DNA of 64,000 nucleotides from Geodermatophilus sp. DF01-2 (lineage in GTDB: Bacteria > Actinomycetota > Actinomycetes > Mycobacteriales > Geodermatophilaceae): positions 1-64,000 of the forward strand of contig NZ_SPQN01000001.1 in the NCBI RefSeq assembly GCF_004571065.1, read 5' to 3'. Below the pieces are notes generated by a model. It was not told the DNA's origin. It made no database searches and worked only from the letters and a program-made list of their open reading frames with translations. Shown piece after piece: positions 1 through 8,871 of the stretch. The first letter of the stretch is position 1; each line of letters starts with the position of its first letter. The position numbers and the translations under genes were made by a program.

Positions 1-351
1 GCGCGACCCTTCAGGTCCAGGCCCCAGCGTCAGACTGAGCTACGGGATCGTGTCCCAGGCGGGAGACCGACGTCGGCGGGCGACCCGGCCACATTTTCAC
101 GCCTGCCAGGCGTCACCGATAGGGACAGGAAGACTGAGCTGAGCCGGGGCCCGGCCATGCCTCCGTGGTGGGGGATCCCCGGTTGATGCCGTCCCCCCTA
201 CGAGCCTGAGCAACGTCGTCCACCTCGGCACCGTCTCCACCGGTCGGACGTGGGACTGCCTGTGCAGCGACTCGCTGCCGCAGAACGCCGGCACGTCCGG
301 CGACGTGGCACTGCCCGAAGAGTCGCGCGACCCTCCGCTGCGGGACGGTGG
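1..351. other. gene-free left edge
   Basis: No convincing coding sequence is seen on either strand. Short open frames here have no recognisable protein signature and no ribosome binding site. No repeat or hairpin stands out. It is probably the 3' flank of the membrane protein that ends at 352. Confidence 0.4.
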
Positions 352-1254
352 TCAGCCCCGGGCGGCGCCCTCCGCGCCGGGCAGCCGCTGCGGCGCCTCG
401 AGGCTCGCGGCGTCATCCTCCCGGCGGAGCACCCAGCCGGCGGGCAACACCAGGCGCGGTGCGACCCCGATGAGGACGGCCACGAGGAACGCCACGCCGG
501 CCAGCGCCTCGCCGGTCTCCTCGAGGAAGGTCGCGGCCACCGCCCAGTGCCCATCCAGGACGCCGGCGACGGCGCCGAGCCCCACCGAGGCTCCGGCATA
601 GCCGGCCAGGCAGCCGAGGACTCGACGCCGGTCGCGGCGCTCGGTGCGGCTGACGAAGGTCAGCGCAGCGAGCCCGCAGGCGGCGACGAAGGCGCTGACC
701 GCGACCGCCCCGGCGAAGCCCGCGGCGCCGGCCAGGGCGGTCATGGCATCGGCGTGCACGGTGCTGCCGGCCTTGACGGTGGAGACGGCGGCGGCGACGG
801 CAGCCACGGCGAGCCACCAGGTACGGCGCCCGGGGTTTCGGGCGGCTCCGGCCACGGCGGCGAACGCGGCGGCGGCGAAGAGGGCGGCGATGAACATCCG
901 CGGCAGCGAGTAGGGCGCATCCATCGACAGCAACCGCGCAGCGGGACCGGTGGCGCCGGAGAGCCGGGCGACGTACCCGGCAGTCTCCAACGCGACGGCG
1001 CTCGCGGCCAGGCCGACACCCACCGGCGGGAGCGGAACCCGTCGGCGCCCGGTGCGGACGGGGACGACGGACACGGCAGGAGCCGGGCCAGCGTTGGTCA
1101 GCGCCGCGGCGGAGCCAGGGGAACGCCGGTCGGCGAGGTGGATGCCGCGGCCGACGACGAGGGCCAGCACGACGGCGAACAGCAGCCAGGCGCCCAGGCC
1201 CACGACGATCCACGCCCACACACGCTCATCATCGGCAGACCCGAGGCGAAACAC
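352..1254 (-). CDS. multi-pass membrane protein with N-terminal GR-I-LAD motif
   Basis: This is a 300-residue hydrophobic protein of unknown function. A first membrane segment (about residues 13-38) ends in GRGIHLADRR, followed by a short basic linker and several more membrane segments (about 75-95, 115-135, 145-165, 180-205, 225-270). The start is GTG at 1254 and its Shine-Dalgarno is weak. The N-terminal segment resembles two small stand-alone proteins in this window (1297-1467 and 32851-33129), so it looks like a module that occurs alone or fused to a larger membrane domain. The tail is rich in Glu and Ala. No enzymatic motif is visible. Coding is supported by length, frame bias and the shared motif; the role is not known. 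Confidence 0.7.
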   Translation of the reverse strand: MFRLGSADDERVWAWIVVGLGAWLLFAVVLALVVGRGIHLADRRSPGSAAALTNAGPAPAVSVVPVRTGRRRVPLPPVGVGLAASAVALETAGYVARLSGATGPAARLLSMDAPYSLPRMFIAALFAAAAFAAVAGAARNPGRRTWWLAVAAVAAAVSTVKAGSTVHADAMTALAGAAGFAGAVAVSAFVAACGLAALTFVSRTERRDRRRVLGCLAGYAGASVGLGAVAGVLDGHWAVAATFLEETGEALAGVAFLVAVLIGVAPRLVLPAGWVLRREDDAASLEAPQRLPGAEGAARG

Positions 1255-1296
1255 GACCGGCTGGTCACACCATCGGGGTGTCTGTGACCGGTGGGG

Positions 1297-1467
1297 TCAG
1301 CGGTGCGACGTTTCCTGCCATCGGGGGAACACGATCGGCCGGTCGGTGGTGAGGAGTGAAGGCCACGGGGCCCCACGCTCGTCGGCGATTCGGATGCCGC
1401 AAGCGACGGCAACCGTGATCGCGATCGGTACCCACACCAGCAGGACGATCAGGACCCAGGCCGCCAT
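1297..1467 (-). CDS. small single-pass membrane protein (GR-I-AD type)
   Basis: This 56-residue protein starts at ATG 1467, preceded by a strong Shine-Dalgarno (GAGGAGG, spacing about 5), which fixes the start although the frame stays open further upstream. One membrane helix (about residues 4-26) is followed by CGIRIADERG, matching the GR-I-LAD-R pattern after the first helix of the neighbouring 300-residue protein. The tail is short and cytoplasmic or periplasmic. It lies 43 bp upstream of that protein on the same strand, so the two may be co-transcribed. Function unknown. Confidence 0.65.
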   Translation of the reverse strand: MAAWVLIVLLVWVPIAITVAVACGIRIADERGAPWPSLLTTDRPIVFPRWQETSHR

Positions 1468-1543
1468 GCCGTCCTCCTCGGCAGGAGACACGCCCGACGG
1501 AACCGCGAGGGGGAACCAGGGCTCCGGCGGCGATGGAGACCGG

Positions 1544-1975
1544 TCAGCGCGGCGACCCGTAGCAGGGTGGGTCCGGCCGGTAGCGCTCCAGGACATTGCG
1601 GTCGTCGAGGAACCGCTCGGGGCGACGAGCCGCCCGAAGGCGACCGGGTCCAGCCCGCAGTACTGCTGTCACTGGGGAGCACCGGGACCGCGTCGGCGCG
1701 ATCTGCGTCCCCTGCGGTGTCGGCGCGTTCCGACTGGGCGGCAGCCGCCGCCAGTCATCCACCGCGCCTGGATCGGTCACCTGCACCTCCGCGCCTGCGA
1801 GCGGAGCTGGGCGGCGACGCCCAGCTCCGGAGAGGCACGGATGTCATCGGAGTCGGGCTCGAACGCCGCCCTCAGGACGGCGATTCGAGAGCTCCATCAG
1901 CCGGGCTCCGACGGGCACGGTCGACACGCCGACCACCGGGTCACCCGGGCGACACCGCCCAGCAGGAACTCGGGA
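1544..1975 (-). pseudogene. UDP-glucose 6-dehydrogenase remnant
   Basis: Minus-strand frames carry ordered blocks of the intact ugd at 31148-32467. First comes a substrate-region block (PGDPVVGVSTVPVGARL, near 1900-1955). Then follows the C-terminal hinge block (AVLRAAFEPDSDDIRASP, near 1830-1885), in a different frame. Then come VTDPGAVDDW near 1755-1785 and finally GLDPVAFGRLVAPERFLDDR near 1575-1650. The middle of the protein, including the catalytic Cys loop, is missing, and at least three frame changes are needed. It is therefore a deleted, frameshifted paralogue. It sits just downstream of the beta-helix gene and marks a former duplicate or rearranged end of the polysaccharide island. 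Confidence 0.8.
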
Positions 1976-1988
1976 GGGGCCAGGAATA

Positions 1989-3434
1989 TCAGTATCCGGG
2001 AGACGTGTATCCCAGACCCACCGTTCCGGCCGGGACGAAGGCACCCGACGAGGGCCTGCCCTCGTGCACCCCGCCGGTGATCGAATCATCCGCCGGCCAC
2101 GTGGCCATGCCCTCGCTGACCTTGGCGGGGCACTCCTTGTGGGTCACCGACGGCCAGACGGACTGGCTGAAGGGTCGCCCCGGTCGGGGGGTGACGTAGA
2201 CGTTGTCCAACAGCAGCGGGTAGTCGTCGTCGCAGTCGGTCCAGATGTAGTAGCCGCCCTTGTCGATGGGTTTCACATCGGTGCCGGCGATGTCGGTGTT
2301 CCTGATGATCCCGCGGCCGATCTCGCCGCGGTTCTCGAAGATGTGCAGCCCCTGGAAGTTCGACGAGCCGCTCAGCCGGTCGATGCGGAACTCCCGGACG
2401 CCACCCCAGGGCTGGAAGACGTCGGCGTGGTTGCCGCTGGCCCCGCCGCGCAAACCGTCGACCCGCACGTTCTGGATCTGCAGCACTGCCTTCGGGGCGT
2501 TCACGGCGATACCGTCGGACTGCGCGCCGCTCACGGCGCCGTCGATGTGGACGCCCTCGATGTGCACCGTCCCGGTGCAGTTGCGCACGTAGATGGCGCG
2601 CTGGTCGGCGCCGTTCACCGTGGCCGAGGGCAGCACGGTGATGTGCCCGCCGATCACCACCGCGTTGCGGCAGTCGGTGATGGCGATCGGGCCGACGGGG
2701 TGGTCCGGCGACAGCTGGACGTAGACGTCGCCGCCGCGACCGTTCACCGTGGTGAGGGAGTCGGTGGCCGTGACGCGCTTGACGGGGTAGCTGGTGTACC
2801 CGGCGGGCGGGGCCCAGCTGAGCGGGCCACCGGCACCGCTCACCGATCCGGCCTCTGGATCGGTCGTAGCGGCGGCGGCCGTCTCGGCCGTGACAGCAGC
2901 GGGGGCCACGGGGGCCGTGGCCGTGGACCCGGTACCGGGGGTCATGGCCGTGGACCCGGTACCGGGGGTCATGGTGGTCGTGGCCGTGGACCCGGTACCG
3001 GGGGTCATGGTGGTCGTGGCCGTGGACCCGGTACCGGGCGTGGGGCTGGGGTCGGGCGCGGTGCGGGCAGCGGCCGCGGTCTCCCTCGCGGGGGTCGGCA
3101 GCGGGAGGGTGTCGGCCCGTGCGCGCGCCAGCGCATCGGCCCGGAGGCTGCGGGTCGCTTCCTCGACCAGCACCCGGGCACTCGCCGCCGCCGCCTCCGC
3201 ATCGGGCCGGTCGGCCGGGTCGACGACACTGCCCGCAACTCCGGACCGCGCAGCGGCGTGGTCGACACCCGGGGACGCGACGACGGTCCCTGCGACGTCG
3301 TCGGCGAGGGGAACCAGGCACCCGAGGGCGACCAGCAGGGCGACCGGACGGGTGCAGGTCTCGCCGATGAGCGACAGCATCCGGCGCGAGAAGGACGGAA
3401 CTCTCGGTCCGGAGACGCGGTGCGAGGGAGACAT
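1989..3434 (-). CDS. secreted right-handed beta-helix protein
   Basis: The 481-residue exported protein has an N-terminal basic region and a hydrophobic segment (about residues 28-50, PVALLVALGCLVPLADD) fitting a signal peptide. An Ala-rich stretch follows, then a low-complexity Pro/Gly/Thr/Ser linker of PGTGSTATTTMT repeats (about 133-170). A C-terminal domain (about 205-455) has the short Ile/Val/Asn/Gly-rich rungs of parallel beta-helix proteins (for example GTVHIEGVHIDG and GIIRNTDIAGTD). Such domains bind or cleave polysaccharide, but no lyase or hydrolase residues can be assigned with confidence. The start at 3434 has no Shine-Dalgarno but a good -10 six bases upstream, suggesting a leaderless transcript; Met19 (3380) is an alternative. 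A role on the exported polysaccharide is inferred from context. Confidence 0.8.
   Translation of the reverse strand: MSPSHRVSGPRVPSFSRRMLSLIGETCTRPVALLVALGCLVPLADDVAGTVVASPGVDHAAARSGVAGSVVDPADRPDAEAAAASARVLVEEATRSLRADALARARADTLPLPTPARETAAAARTAPDPSPTPGTGSTATTTMTPGTGSTATTTMTPGTGSTAMTPGTGSTATAPVAPAAVTAETAAAATTDPEAGSVSGAGGPLSWAPPAGYTSYPVKRVTATDSLTTVNGRGGDVYVQLSPDHPVGPIAITDCRNAVVIGGHITVLPSATVNGADQRAIYVRNCTGTVHIEGVHIDGAVSGAQSDGIAVNAPKAVLQIQNVRVDGLRGGASGNHADVFQPWGGVREFRIDRLSGSSNFQGLHIFENRGEIGRGIIRNTDIAGTDVKPIDKGGYYIWTDCDDDYPLLLDNVYVTPRPGRPFSQSVWPSVTHKECPAKVSEGMATWPADDSITGGVHEGRPSSGAFVPAGTVGLGYTSPGY
2919..3040 (-). repeat. in-frame tandem repeat in beta-helix gene linker
   Basis: Three to four consecutive units of 27-36 bp share the core GTGGACCCGGTACCGGG (plus-strand reading) and encode PGTGSTATTTMT, its copy, a 9-residue short form PGTGSTAMT and a final PGTGSTATA. 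All unit lengths are multiples of three, so copy-number change lengthens or shortens the linker without breaking the frame. Confidence 0.85.
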
Positions 3435-3437
3435 GCA

Positions 3438-3470
3438 CAGAACGTATCATCACGGTTACGTAACGCTGTG
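3438..3470 (-). promoter_or_regulatory. candidate leaderless promoter and palindromic operator
   Basis: On the minus strand an extended -10 (TGATACGTT, 3441-3449) ends six bases before the ATG at 3434, the arrangement of leaderless actinobacterial mRNAs. Just upstream is the palindrome GTTACGTAAC (3455-3464) inside a longer imperfect dyad, CAC.GTTACGTAAC.GTG. Its position around -20 to -30 would suit repressor binding. This is inference from sequence only. Confidence 0.35.
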
Positions 3471-3600
3471 ATCCTCTGCGGCCACTGAGGCGCGTGAGCC
3501 CCGTGTGACGACGCGCCCCTCCCGACGGCCCGCCCGGGACGCGGCCGCCCGGCTACGTCGCCCGCTCACTCCGCCCGGCGGACCCTGGGGCGGCGTGCGG

Positions 3601-5157
3601 TCACAGCCGGGTAGGACCGGACGGCGCGGGAACCGGCGCCGGGGCGGAGCGGGCCGGCCGGGCGCGCGCGGTCCGCAGCGTCGCGAGCTCCTCCCGGAAC
3701 AGCCTGCGGGACCCCAGCAGCGCGAGCCCGCCCGTCACCACGCCCGCCGCAGCCGTGCCGAGCAGGGTGACGACGTCCGGCGCAGACCCGCGCAGCGCCG
3801 CGGCGAGCGGGAAGCACACGGCTGCCATAGCGATACCGGCCGGCAGGGACTTGGCGTAGGCCCGCAGGACGTCGCCGACGATGCCCCGCTGGACGCGGGC
3901 CGAGAACACGAGCATGGTCGTGAAGTGCAGGACGATGGCGACCGATGCGCCGACTGCCACCCCGACGACGCCCCAGTGGCTGCCGATCCAACAGCCGCAG
4001 AGGATCTCGGCCGCATAGAGCCACTGCCGCCATGCGCTGCGGAAGACCACGCCCGTCGCTCGGACGAGCGAGCCACTGATCTTGTAGGCGGTCCGTGGCA
4101 GCAAGACCACGGCGAAAATCTGGAGCGGTAGCGTCACGGCCGACCACTCCTCCCCGAGCAGGACGTCGACGAGCTCGGGCGCCAGCACCAGCAGCAGCAC
4201 GCTGCCCGGGATCGTGAGGACCGCGACCAGGGAGTTGACCAGGACGTAGGCGCGAGCCAGGCGCCGCCCGTCGTCCTGCATGCGGGAGAACGAGGGGAAC
4301 AGCACCTTGTCCGCGACCGTCCCGATGAGGTTGGCCGGCTGCACCAGCAGCTGGTAGGCGCGCGAGTAGATGCCGAGCGCAGCCGGGCCCAGGACCGAGG
4401 CCACGACGAGGTTGTCTCCGTTGACCCCGATCCAGTTGCCGAACCGGGCCAGGGAGTAGCCCGACCCGAACCCCAGGATCCGCCTGCTGCTCGCTGCCAT
4501 GGCCCCGAGTCGCCGGGGCCGGACGTCGGGCCGGACGAGCACGTGGTAGCCGATCGCCGCCAGCAGCGCCTGCACGATCTGCCCCCAGATGAGGGCGGCC
4601 GCGCCCGCACCGGCCGACGCCAGGACGACGGCGGTGCCGAGGTAGCCGACACCGTAGGAAGTCAGCCCGACCAGGGCCAGCTCGCGAAAGCGCATCTGCC
4701 GCTGCAGCAGTCCCACGGCCACCGCGCTGAGCCCGCCCAGGACGACGGCGATGGACAGCAGCTGCAGGTAGGAGGAGTCCGCGGGCAGGCCCACGATCGG
4801 CCCCAGCACGGGGGCCAGGACGATGAGGCACCCGGCGAGCACGGCCCCGACCGCGGCGGCCAGGTAGAAGGCGGTGGCTATGTCGGTCCGGTCCAGCTCG
4901 CGGGCCTGGACCAGCGACGGGCCGATTCCGAGCTCACTGAGCATGAGGGTGAAGCTCATGACCACAGCGGCCGCCACGGCGATGCCGAACTCCTCCACCG
5001 AAACGAGCCGCGCCAGCACCACGAGGGCGACGATCTGCAGCAGCGCCTGGCCCAGCGCACCCACCATCGACCAGGAGAGTCCCCGGAACACCGTGCCGGC
5101 CATGGACCCGCCCGGTGTTCGGCCGAGCCCCGGGCCGGCGTCCCGTACCGGAGTCAC
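3601..5157 (-). CDS. Wzx-type polysaccharide flippase (MOP superfamily)
   Basis: The 518-residue polytopic membrane protein has about 12-14 hydrophobic segments in the lipopolysaccharide-flippase/WzxC arrangement: an N-terminal GLSWSMVGALGQALLQIVAL segment, the VEEFGI loop after helix 1, and the mid-protein loop with LGIYSRAYQLLVQP typical of this family. It would flip undecaprenyl-linked repeat units across the membrane. ATG at 5157 overlaps the stop of the upstream gene by 4 bp (ATGA), so it is translationally coupled to the nucleotidyltransferase/kinase-like protein. Met19 is a possible alternative start. The C-terminal tail is Pro/Arg-rich. It is one of two flippases in the island; substrate unknown. 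Confidence 0.85.
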   Translation of the reverse strand: MTPVRDAGPGLGRTPGGSMAGTVFRGLSWSMVGALGQALLQIVALVVLARLVSVEEFGIAVAAAVVMSFTLMLSELGIGPSLVQARELDRTDIATAFYLAAAVGAVLAGCLIVLAPVLGPIVGLPADSSYLQLLSIAVVLGGLSAVAVGLLQRQMRFRELALVGLTSYGVGYLGTAVVLASAGAGAAALIWGQIVQALLAAIGYHVLVRPDVRPRRLGAMAASSRRILGFGSGYSLARFGNWIGVNGDNLVVASVLGPAALGIYSRAYQLLVQPANLIGTVADKVLFPSFSRMQDDGRRLARAYVLVNSLVAVLTIPGSVLLLVLAPELVDVLLGEEWSAVTLPLQIFAVVLLPRTAYKISGSLVRATGVVFRSAWRQWLYAAEILCGCWIGSHWGVVGVAVGASVAIVLHFTTMLVFSARVQRGIVGDVLRAYAKSLPAGIAMAAVCFPLAAALRGSAPDVVTLLGTAAAGVVTGGLALLGSRRLFREELATLRTARARPARSAPAPVPAPSGPTRL

Positions 5158-7100
5158 CGAGACGGCCCCCTCGGGGCCGACCGGCGCTCGCCGACGCGGA
5201 CCAGCAGGAACCGGACCCGCCGCCGCAGCCGCTTCCCGGATCCGCGCACGGTCTTCCGGGCCACCGTCCGGAGCCCGACGTACAGATACCCGAGAACCAT
5301 CCCGACCTCGGCGACGGCGGGCACCAACCTCGCCGGCCAGCTCAGCAGGGCCCAGGCCGGGAGCCCGCTCACCACCGGGTGGAACACCGTCATCGCGGAC
5401 TCGCCCTGGGCGCTCACGCCCACCGGCACGTCGACGCCGGACAGGCCCTTCGCGTGACCGACGACGGTGGGCGACTCGACGACGGGCGGGATCTCGCCCG
5501 GGTAGTCCTGGAGGAACTCCCAGTCCAGCACCTTGAGGCCGTACCTGGGATCACTGAGCAGGTTGAAGGGCGAGAGGTCGAGCAGGAAGGCGCCCTTCTC
5601 GTTCAACGCGCCGGCGAGTCCGGCCAGCGCGGAGGACGCCTCCGTGGTCAGCTGGATCTGTCGAACGCCGGGGAGCTGCCGTCGCACGTGCGCCCGCGTG
5701 TCGGTGTACCGCTCGGAGAGCAGCCAGTTGTCGCCGGCCGCCAGCAGGGCCGGCATCTCGGGAAGCGCGGCGAAGTCGGTGCGGGCCCGGAGCTCCCGAA
5801 GGAGGAAACGGCGGGCGCTGGGGTAGAAGAGCTTGCAGATGCACTCGCCGAACTCCGGGTGTGCCACGACGGCCGTCACCGCACGCCGCCGTCCGCTCGG
5901 GATGACCTCGACGACCGGATACGGGAACACCATGGCCGCCGTGGTCTTCCCGATCCGCTCCCGTGCGCGCGCCAGCACACCGGGATCGTCCAGCAGTGCG
6001 AGGTAGTCCAGCGCCTGGCGCGGCTGGTCAGAGCTGTGCAGCGGATTGCACCGCTCTCCCCTGGGCATGCTGTCCAGGAACCGCCGCCGGATGCGCAGTT
6101 TGGTGGCGGTCACGCGGCCGAGGTCGTACGGGGGCGCACCGGTGACGGTGTCGGCGCGCACGCTGGCGCTCAGGTCGTAGGCGACGACGTAGGCGACCGG
6201 CGGGCCACCGCCGACCGGCCACGGCCCTCTGCCCCAGTTGCCACCCCGGACACCGGCGGTCACCCGCGCCGCCGCGTCGCCGTGGAGCGGCACCGTCTCC
6301 AGCGGCTCCCAGCCCTGCCGGAGCAGCTCCTGCCGAAGGAGGTCGAGCTGGTGCGCCGCCCGCTCCCGCAGCACGAACACCGCGAGACCGGGGATGCCGG
6401 CGTCCGCCGGCCCGAACTGCTCGTCGACGTGCCGACGCAGCCAGTCGTTGGAGACGCCGAGCTTGTCCAGGGTGTCCAGCGGCGGGCGCAGGCCCTTGCC
6501 TGCGAGGTAGGCATCGAGGTCCCTCAGCGTGGCGGGAACCGACAGGGAGCTCTGCTCGGCCAGCCCGGCGAGGACCGCGGCGTAGTCGTGTTCGGCGGCC
6601 CCTGCCAACTGCGGCACCGCACCGACCGCCTCCGGCAGCCCTGACCGCGCCCCCTTGTGGTAGACGGCGTGATACGCCATGGAGTCGAAGTGGTCCAGCG
6701 GGCTGGGAACGCGGTAGCGGCCGCGGAGCAGGACCGCCCGCTCGAGGATGCCCGTGGCCAGCGCCGGGGCGAGGTAGGGGATGCCGCGGTAGTCCGAGCC
6801 GGGCAACCCCCAGATGGTGTAGACGTCGAACTTCTGCCGCCGCGGGGCGACCAGGTGGGAGACCAGCATCGTGCCGACGACGTCGAGGTCCTCGTCGGCC
6901 ACCAGGATGTCGACGTCCTCCCCGGGGTCCACGTCGGGGAGCGTCTCGAACCACCGGAGAACGGCGTAGCGAACACCGCGGGCGTTGAGCTCGTCGAAGA
7001 ACTGGTCGAGCGTCAGGCCGGCCCGGAGGTAGCGGCGGGCCCGCACGGGGTGACGGCGGAGCGACCGACCCGGAGCAGCGGGAGAACTACGTCCGACCAT
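5154..7100 (-). CDS. putative nucleotidyltransferase / kinase-like fusion protein
   Basis: This 648-residue protein has two recognisable parts. Residues about 30-130 look like a minimal nucleotidyltransferase: GVRYAVLRWFETLP is followed by EDVDILVADEDLD, with D62 and D64 as the likely metal-binding pair. Residues about 380-540 resemble an aminoglycoside phosphotransferase/lipopolysaccharide-kinase fold: a catalytic-loop-like LDLSPFNLL (D508, N513) is followed by LKVLDWEFL (D526) in place of the DFG Asp. A hydrophobic stretch (about 575-605) and a very basic tail suggest membrane association. It is coupled by a 4-bp overlap to the flippase, so a role in modifying or priming the glycan is likely. 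The substrate is unknown and the kinase assignment rests on motif spacing only. Confidence 0.6.
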   Translation of the reverse strand: MVGRSSPAAPGRSLRRHPVRARRYLRAGLTLDQFFDELNARGVRYAVLRWFETLPDVDPGEDVDILVADEDLDVVGTMLVSHLVAPRRQKFDVYTIWGLPGSDYRGIPYLAPALATGILERAVLLRGRYRVPSPLDHFDSMAYHAVYHKGARSGLPEAVGAVPQLAGAAEHDYAAVLAGLAEQSSLSVPATLRDLDAYLAGKGLRPPLDTLDKLGVSNDWLRRHVDEQFGPADAGIPGLAVFVLRERAAHQLDLLRQELLRQGWEPLETVPLHGDAAARVTAGVRGGNWGRGPWPVGGGPPVAYVVAYDLSASVRADTVTGAPPYDLGRVTATKLRIRRRFLDSMPRGERCNPLHSSDQPRQALDYLALLDDPGVLARARERIGKTTAAMVFPYPVVEVIPSGRRRAVTAVVAHPEFGECICKLFYPSARRFLLRELRARTDFAALPEMPALLAAGDNWLLSERYTDTRAHVRRQLPGVRQIQLTTEASSALAGLAGALNEKGAFLLDLSPFNLLSDPRYGLKVLDWEFLQDYPGEIPPVVESPTVVGHAKGLSGVDVPVGVSAQGESAMTVFHPVVSGLPAWALLSWPARLVPAVAEVGMVLGYLYVGLRTVARKTVRGSGKRLRRRVRFLLVRVGERRSAPRGPSR

Positions 7101-7335
7101 CGTCCCTGCTTCCTGCCAAGCGGCTCGACAGCCGCACTACGGTGTTCATCGGCACGACACGGCGGCCGTCGCACCGGCGGACGCGGCCGAGAGCTTCCCA
7201 CGGTCTCCTCGCCCTGGTGGCGCGTGGCCTGCATCGCAGCACATCCCCGCCGGCTCCGGTGGTCTCCGCGTGCTGAGGGCGTGCACGAGCCGGCAAGGTG
7301 ACGGTGGTGCGACACACGTGCCGAGCAGGAGTCCG

Positions 7336-8871
7336 TCAGCAGCCAGTTCCCCGCAACACCGCACCGAGGGTCTTCCACAGGATCATGAAGTCGAAGGTCA
7401 GCGACCAGTTCTCCACGTACCGGACGTCCATGCGCACGGAATCCTCCCAGGAGAGGTCCGAGCGTCCGCTGACCTGCCACAGCCCGGTGATGCCGGGCTT
7501 GACCAGGAACCGGCGATGCATGTCGAAGCCGTAGCGCTCGACCTCCGACTGCAGCGGCGGGCGCGGCCCCACCAGGGACATGTCGCCGCGCACGACGTTG
7601 AACAGCTGCGGCAGCTCGTCGAGCGAGTAGCGCCGTAGGAACCTGCCCACCCGCGTCGTCCGGGGGTCGTCCTTCATCTTGAACAGCACACCGTTGCCGT
7701 CGCTCCGCGCCAGCAGGTCCGACAGCATCTGGTCGGCACCGGGGACCATGGTGCGGAACTTCAGCATCGGGAACGTCTGCCCGTCCCGGCCGACGCGCTC
7801 CTGCCGGTAGAACACCCCACCGCGGCTGGTCAGCCCGACCGCCAACCCCAGCGTCACCAGCACCGGCAGGATGACCAGCACGCCCAGGGCGGCGGCGGTG
7901 CGGTCGAAGGTCTCCTTGGTCACCCGCCGGAGCCCACGCAGCTCCGGGCGCTCCATGTGCAGCAGAGGCAGCCCGCACACCGGCCGGATCCGCACCCGCG
8001 GCCCGACGATCTCGGTCACCGCCGGCGCCAGCAGCAGCTCGGCCCGCGTCTCCTCCAGCTCCCAGCCCAGCCGCCGCAGCGCCGGCCCGTCCAGCTCCGG
8101 GGACGGCAGCACGGCGACGGTGTCGACCTCGTAGCGGCGCACCACCTCCACCACGTCGTCCAGCCCACCGAGCACCGGCAGGCCGTCGAAGGTGGTGGCG
8201 ACGTCGGCGAGACGCCCACCGGGCATGCAGGAGCCGATCACCCGATAGCCGTGGTAGGCCTCCCGATCGATCTGCGCGTGCAGCGCGGCCACGCCGCTGC
8301 GGTGGCCGACGATGATCGCGGTCTGCTGGAACTGGCCCTCCGCGCGGCGACGGTGCAGCCAGGCACGCTGCCCGTAACGCGTCAGCAGGGTCAGCACCGT
8401 GGCCAGCGGCAGCGCGATGACCACGAAGCCGCGGGCGAGTTCGAGCTGGAATGCCCAGGAGACCGTACCGACGGAGGCGAGGAGGAGGACGGCGGCACCG
8501 AAGACGCGGCGGAACTCCTCCGGACCCACCCAGAGGAACCGCTCCTCGTAGCTGCGGGCAGCCAGCATCGCCCCCACCCACACGACCGGGAGCAGGGTCG
8601 CCATCAACAACGACGGCTGCTCGGACGGCGAGGTCCCCGCCGAGCCGAAGCGGACCAGGTAAGCGACCAGCGCCGCGACGGTCGCCGCCATCGTGTCCAC
8701 CACCGCGACCCGGCGCACGTACGCCGACCGCCAGGCGCGGCGGGCCACCGTGCCCTCGCCACGCAGCCAGGGCAGCGCGGACGGCCACCGCCGGGATTCC
8801 GTGCCAGCATGCCGGGTCGCCGAGGGCCGCCTGTGACCGATCACCTCGTGCCGCTCGCCGAGCACGCTCAT
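7336..8871 (-). CDS. exopolysaccharide polyprenyl-phosphate sugar-1-phosphate transferase
   Basis: This membrane enzyme (511 residues) starts glycan assembly by moving a sugar-1-phosphate from a UDP-sugar to undecaprenyl phosphate. Four to five N-terminal membrane segments and a CoA-binding-like nucleotide domain precede the C-terminal bacterial sugar transferase domain. That domain has GVFYRQERVGRDG, MLKFRTMVPGAD, SLDELPQLFNVVRGDMSLVG and GITGLWQVSGRSDLSW, all hallmarks of the WbaP/CpsE group. ATG at 8871 with a G-rich Shine-Dalgarno-like GGGGGTG seven bases upstream is preferred; the frame is open to 9003 but the extra residues are not family-like. It lies upstream of the fusion protein and flippase on the same strand. 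Confidence 0.9.
   Translation of the reverse strand: MSVLGERHEVIGHRRPSATRHAGTESRRWPSALPWLRGEGTVARRAWRSAYVRRVAVVDTMAATVAALVAYLVRFGSAGTSPSEQPSLLMATLLPVVWVGAMLAARSYEERFLWVGPEEFRRVFGAAVLLLASVGTVSWAFQLELARGFVVIALPLATVLTLLTRYGQRAWLHRRRAEGQFQQTAIIVGHRSGVAALHAQIDREAYHGYRVIGSCMPGGRLADVATTFDGLPVLGGLDDVVEVVRRYEVDTVAVLPSPELDGPALRRLGWELEETRAELLLAPAVTEIVGPRVRIRPVCGLPLLHMERPELRGLRRVTKETFDRTAAALGVLVILPVLVTLGLAVGLTSRGGVFYRQERVGRDGQTFPMLKFRTMVPGADQMLSDLLARSDGNGVLFKMKDDPRTTRVGRFLRRYSLDELPQLFNVVRGDMSLVGPRPPLQSEVERYGFDMHRRFLVKPGITGLWQVSGRSDLSWEDSVRMDVRYVENWSLTFDFMILWKTLGAVLRGTGC

Noticed and set aside
1596-3488. Long plus-strand open frame opposite the beta-helix gene and ugd remnant
   Set aside because: Its translation is Arg/Gly-rich low complexity typical of antisense high-GC frames, while the minus strand encodes a signal peptide and beta-helix rungs.
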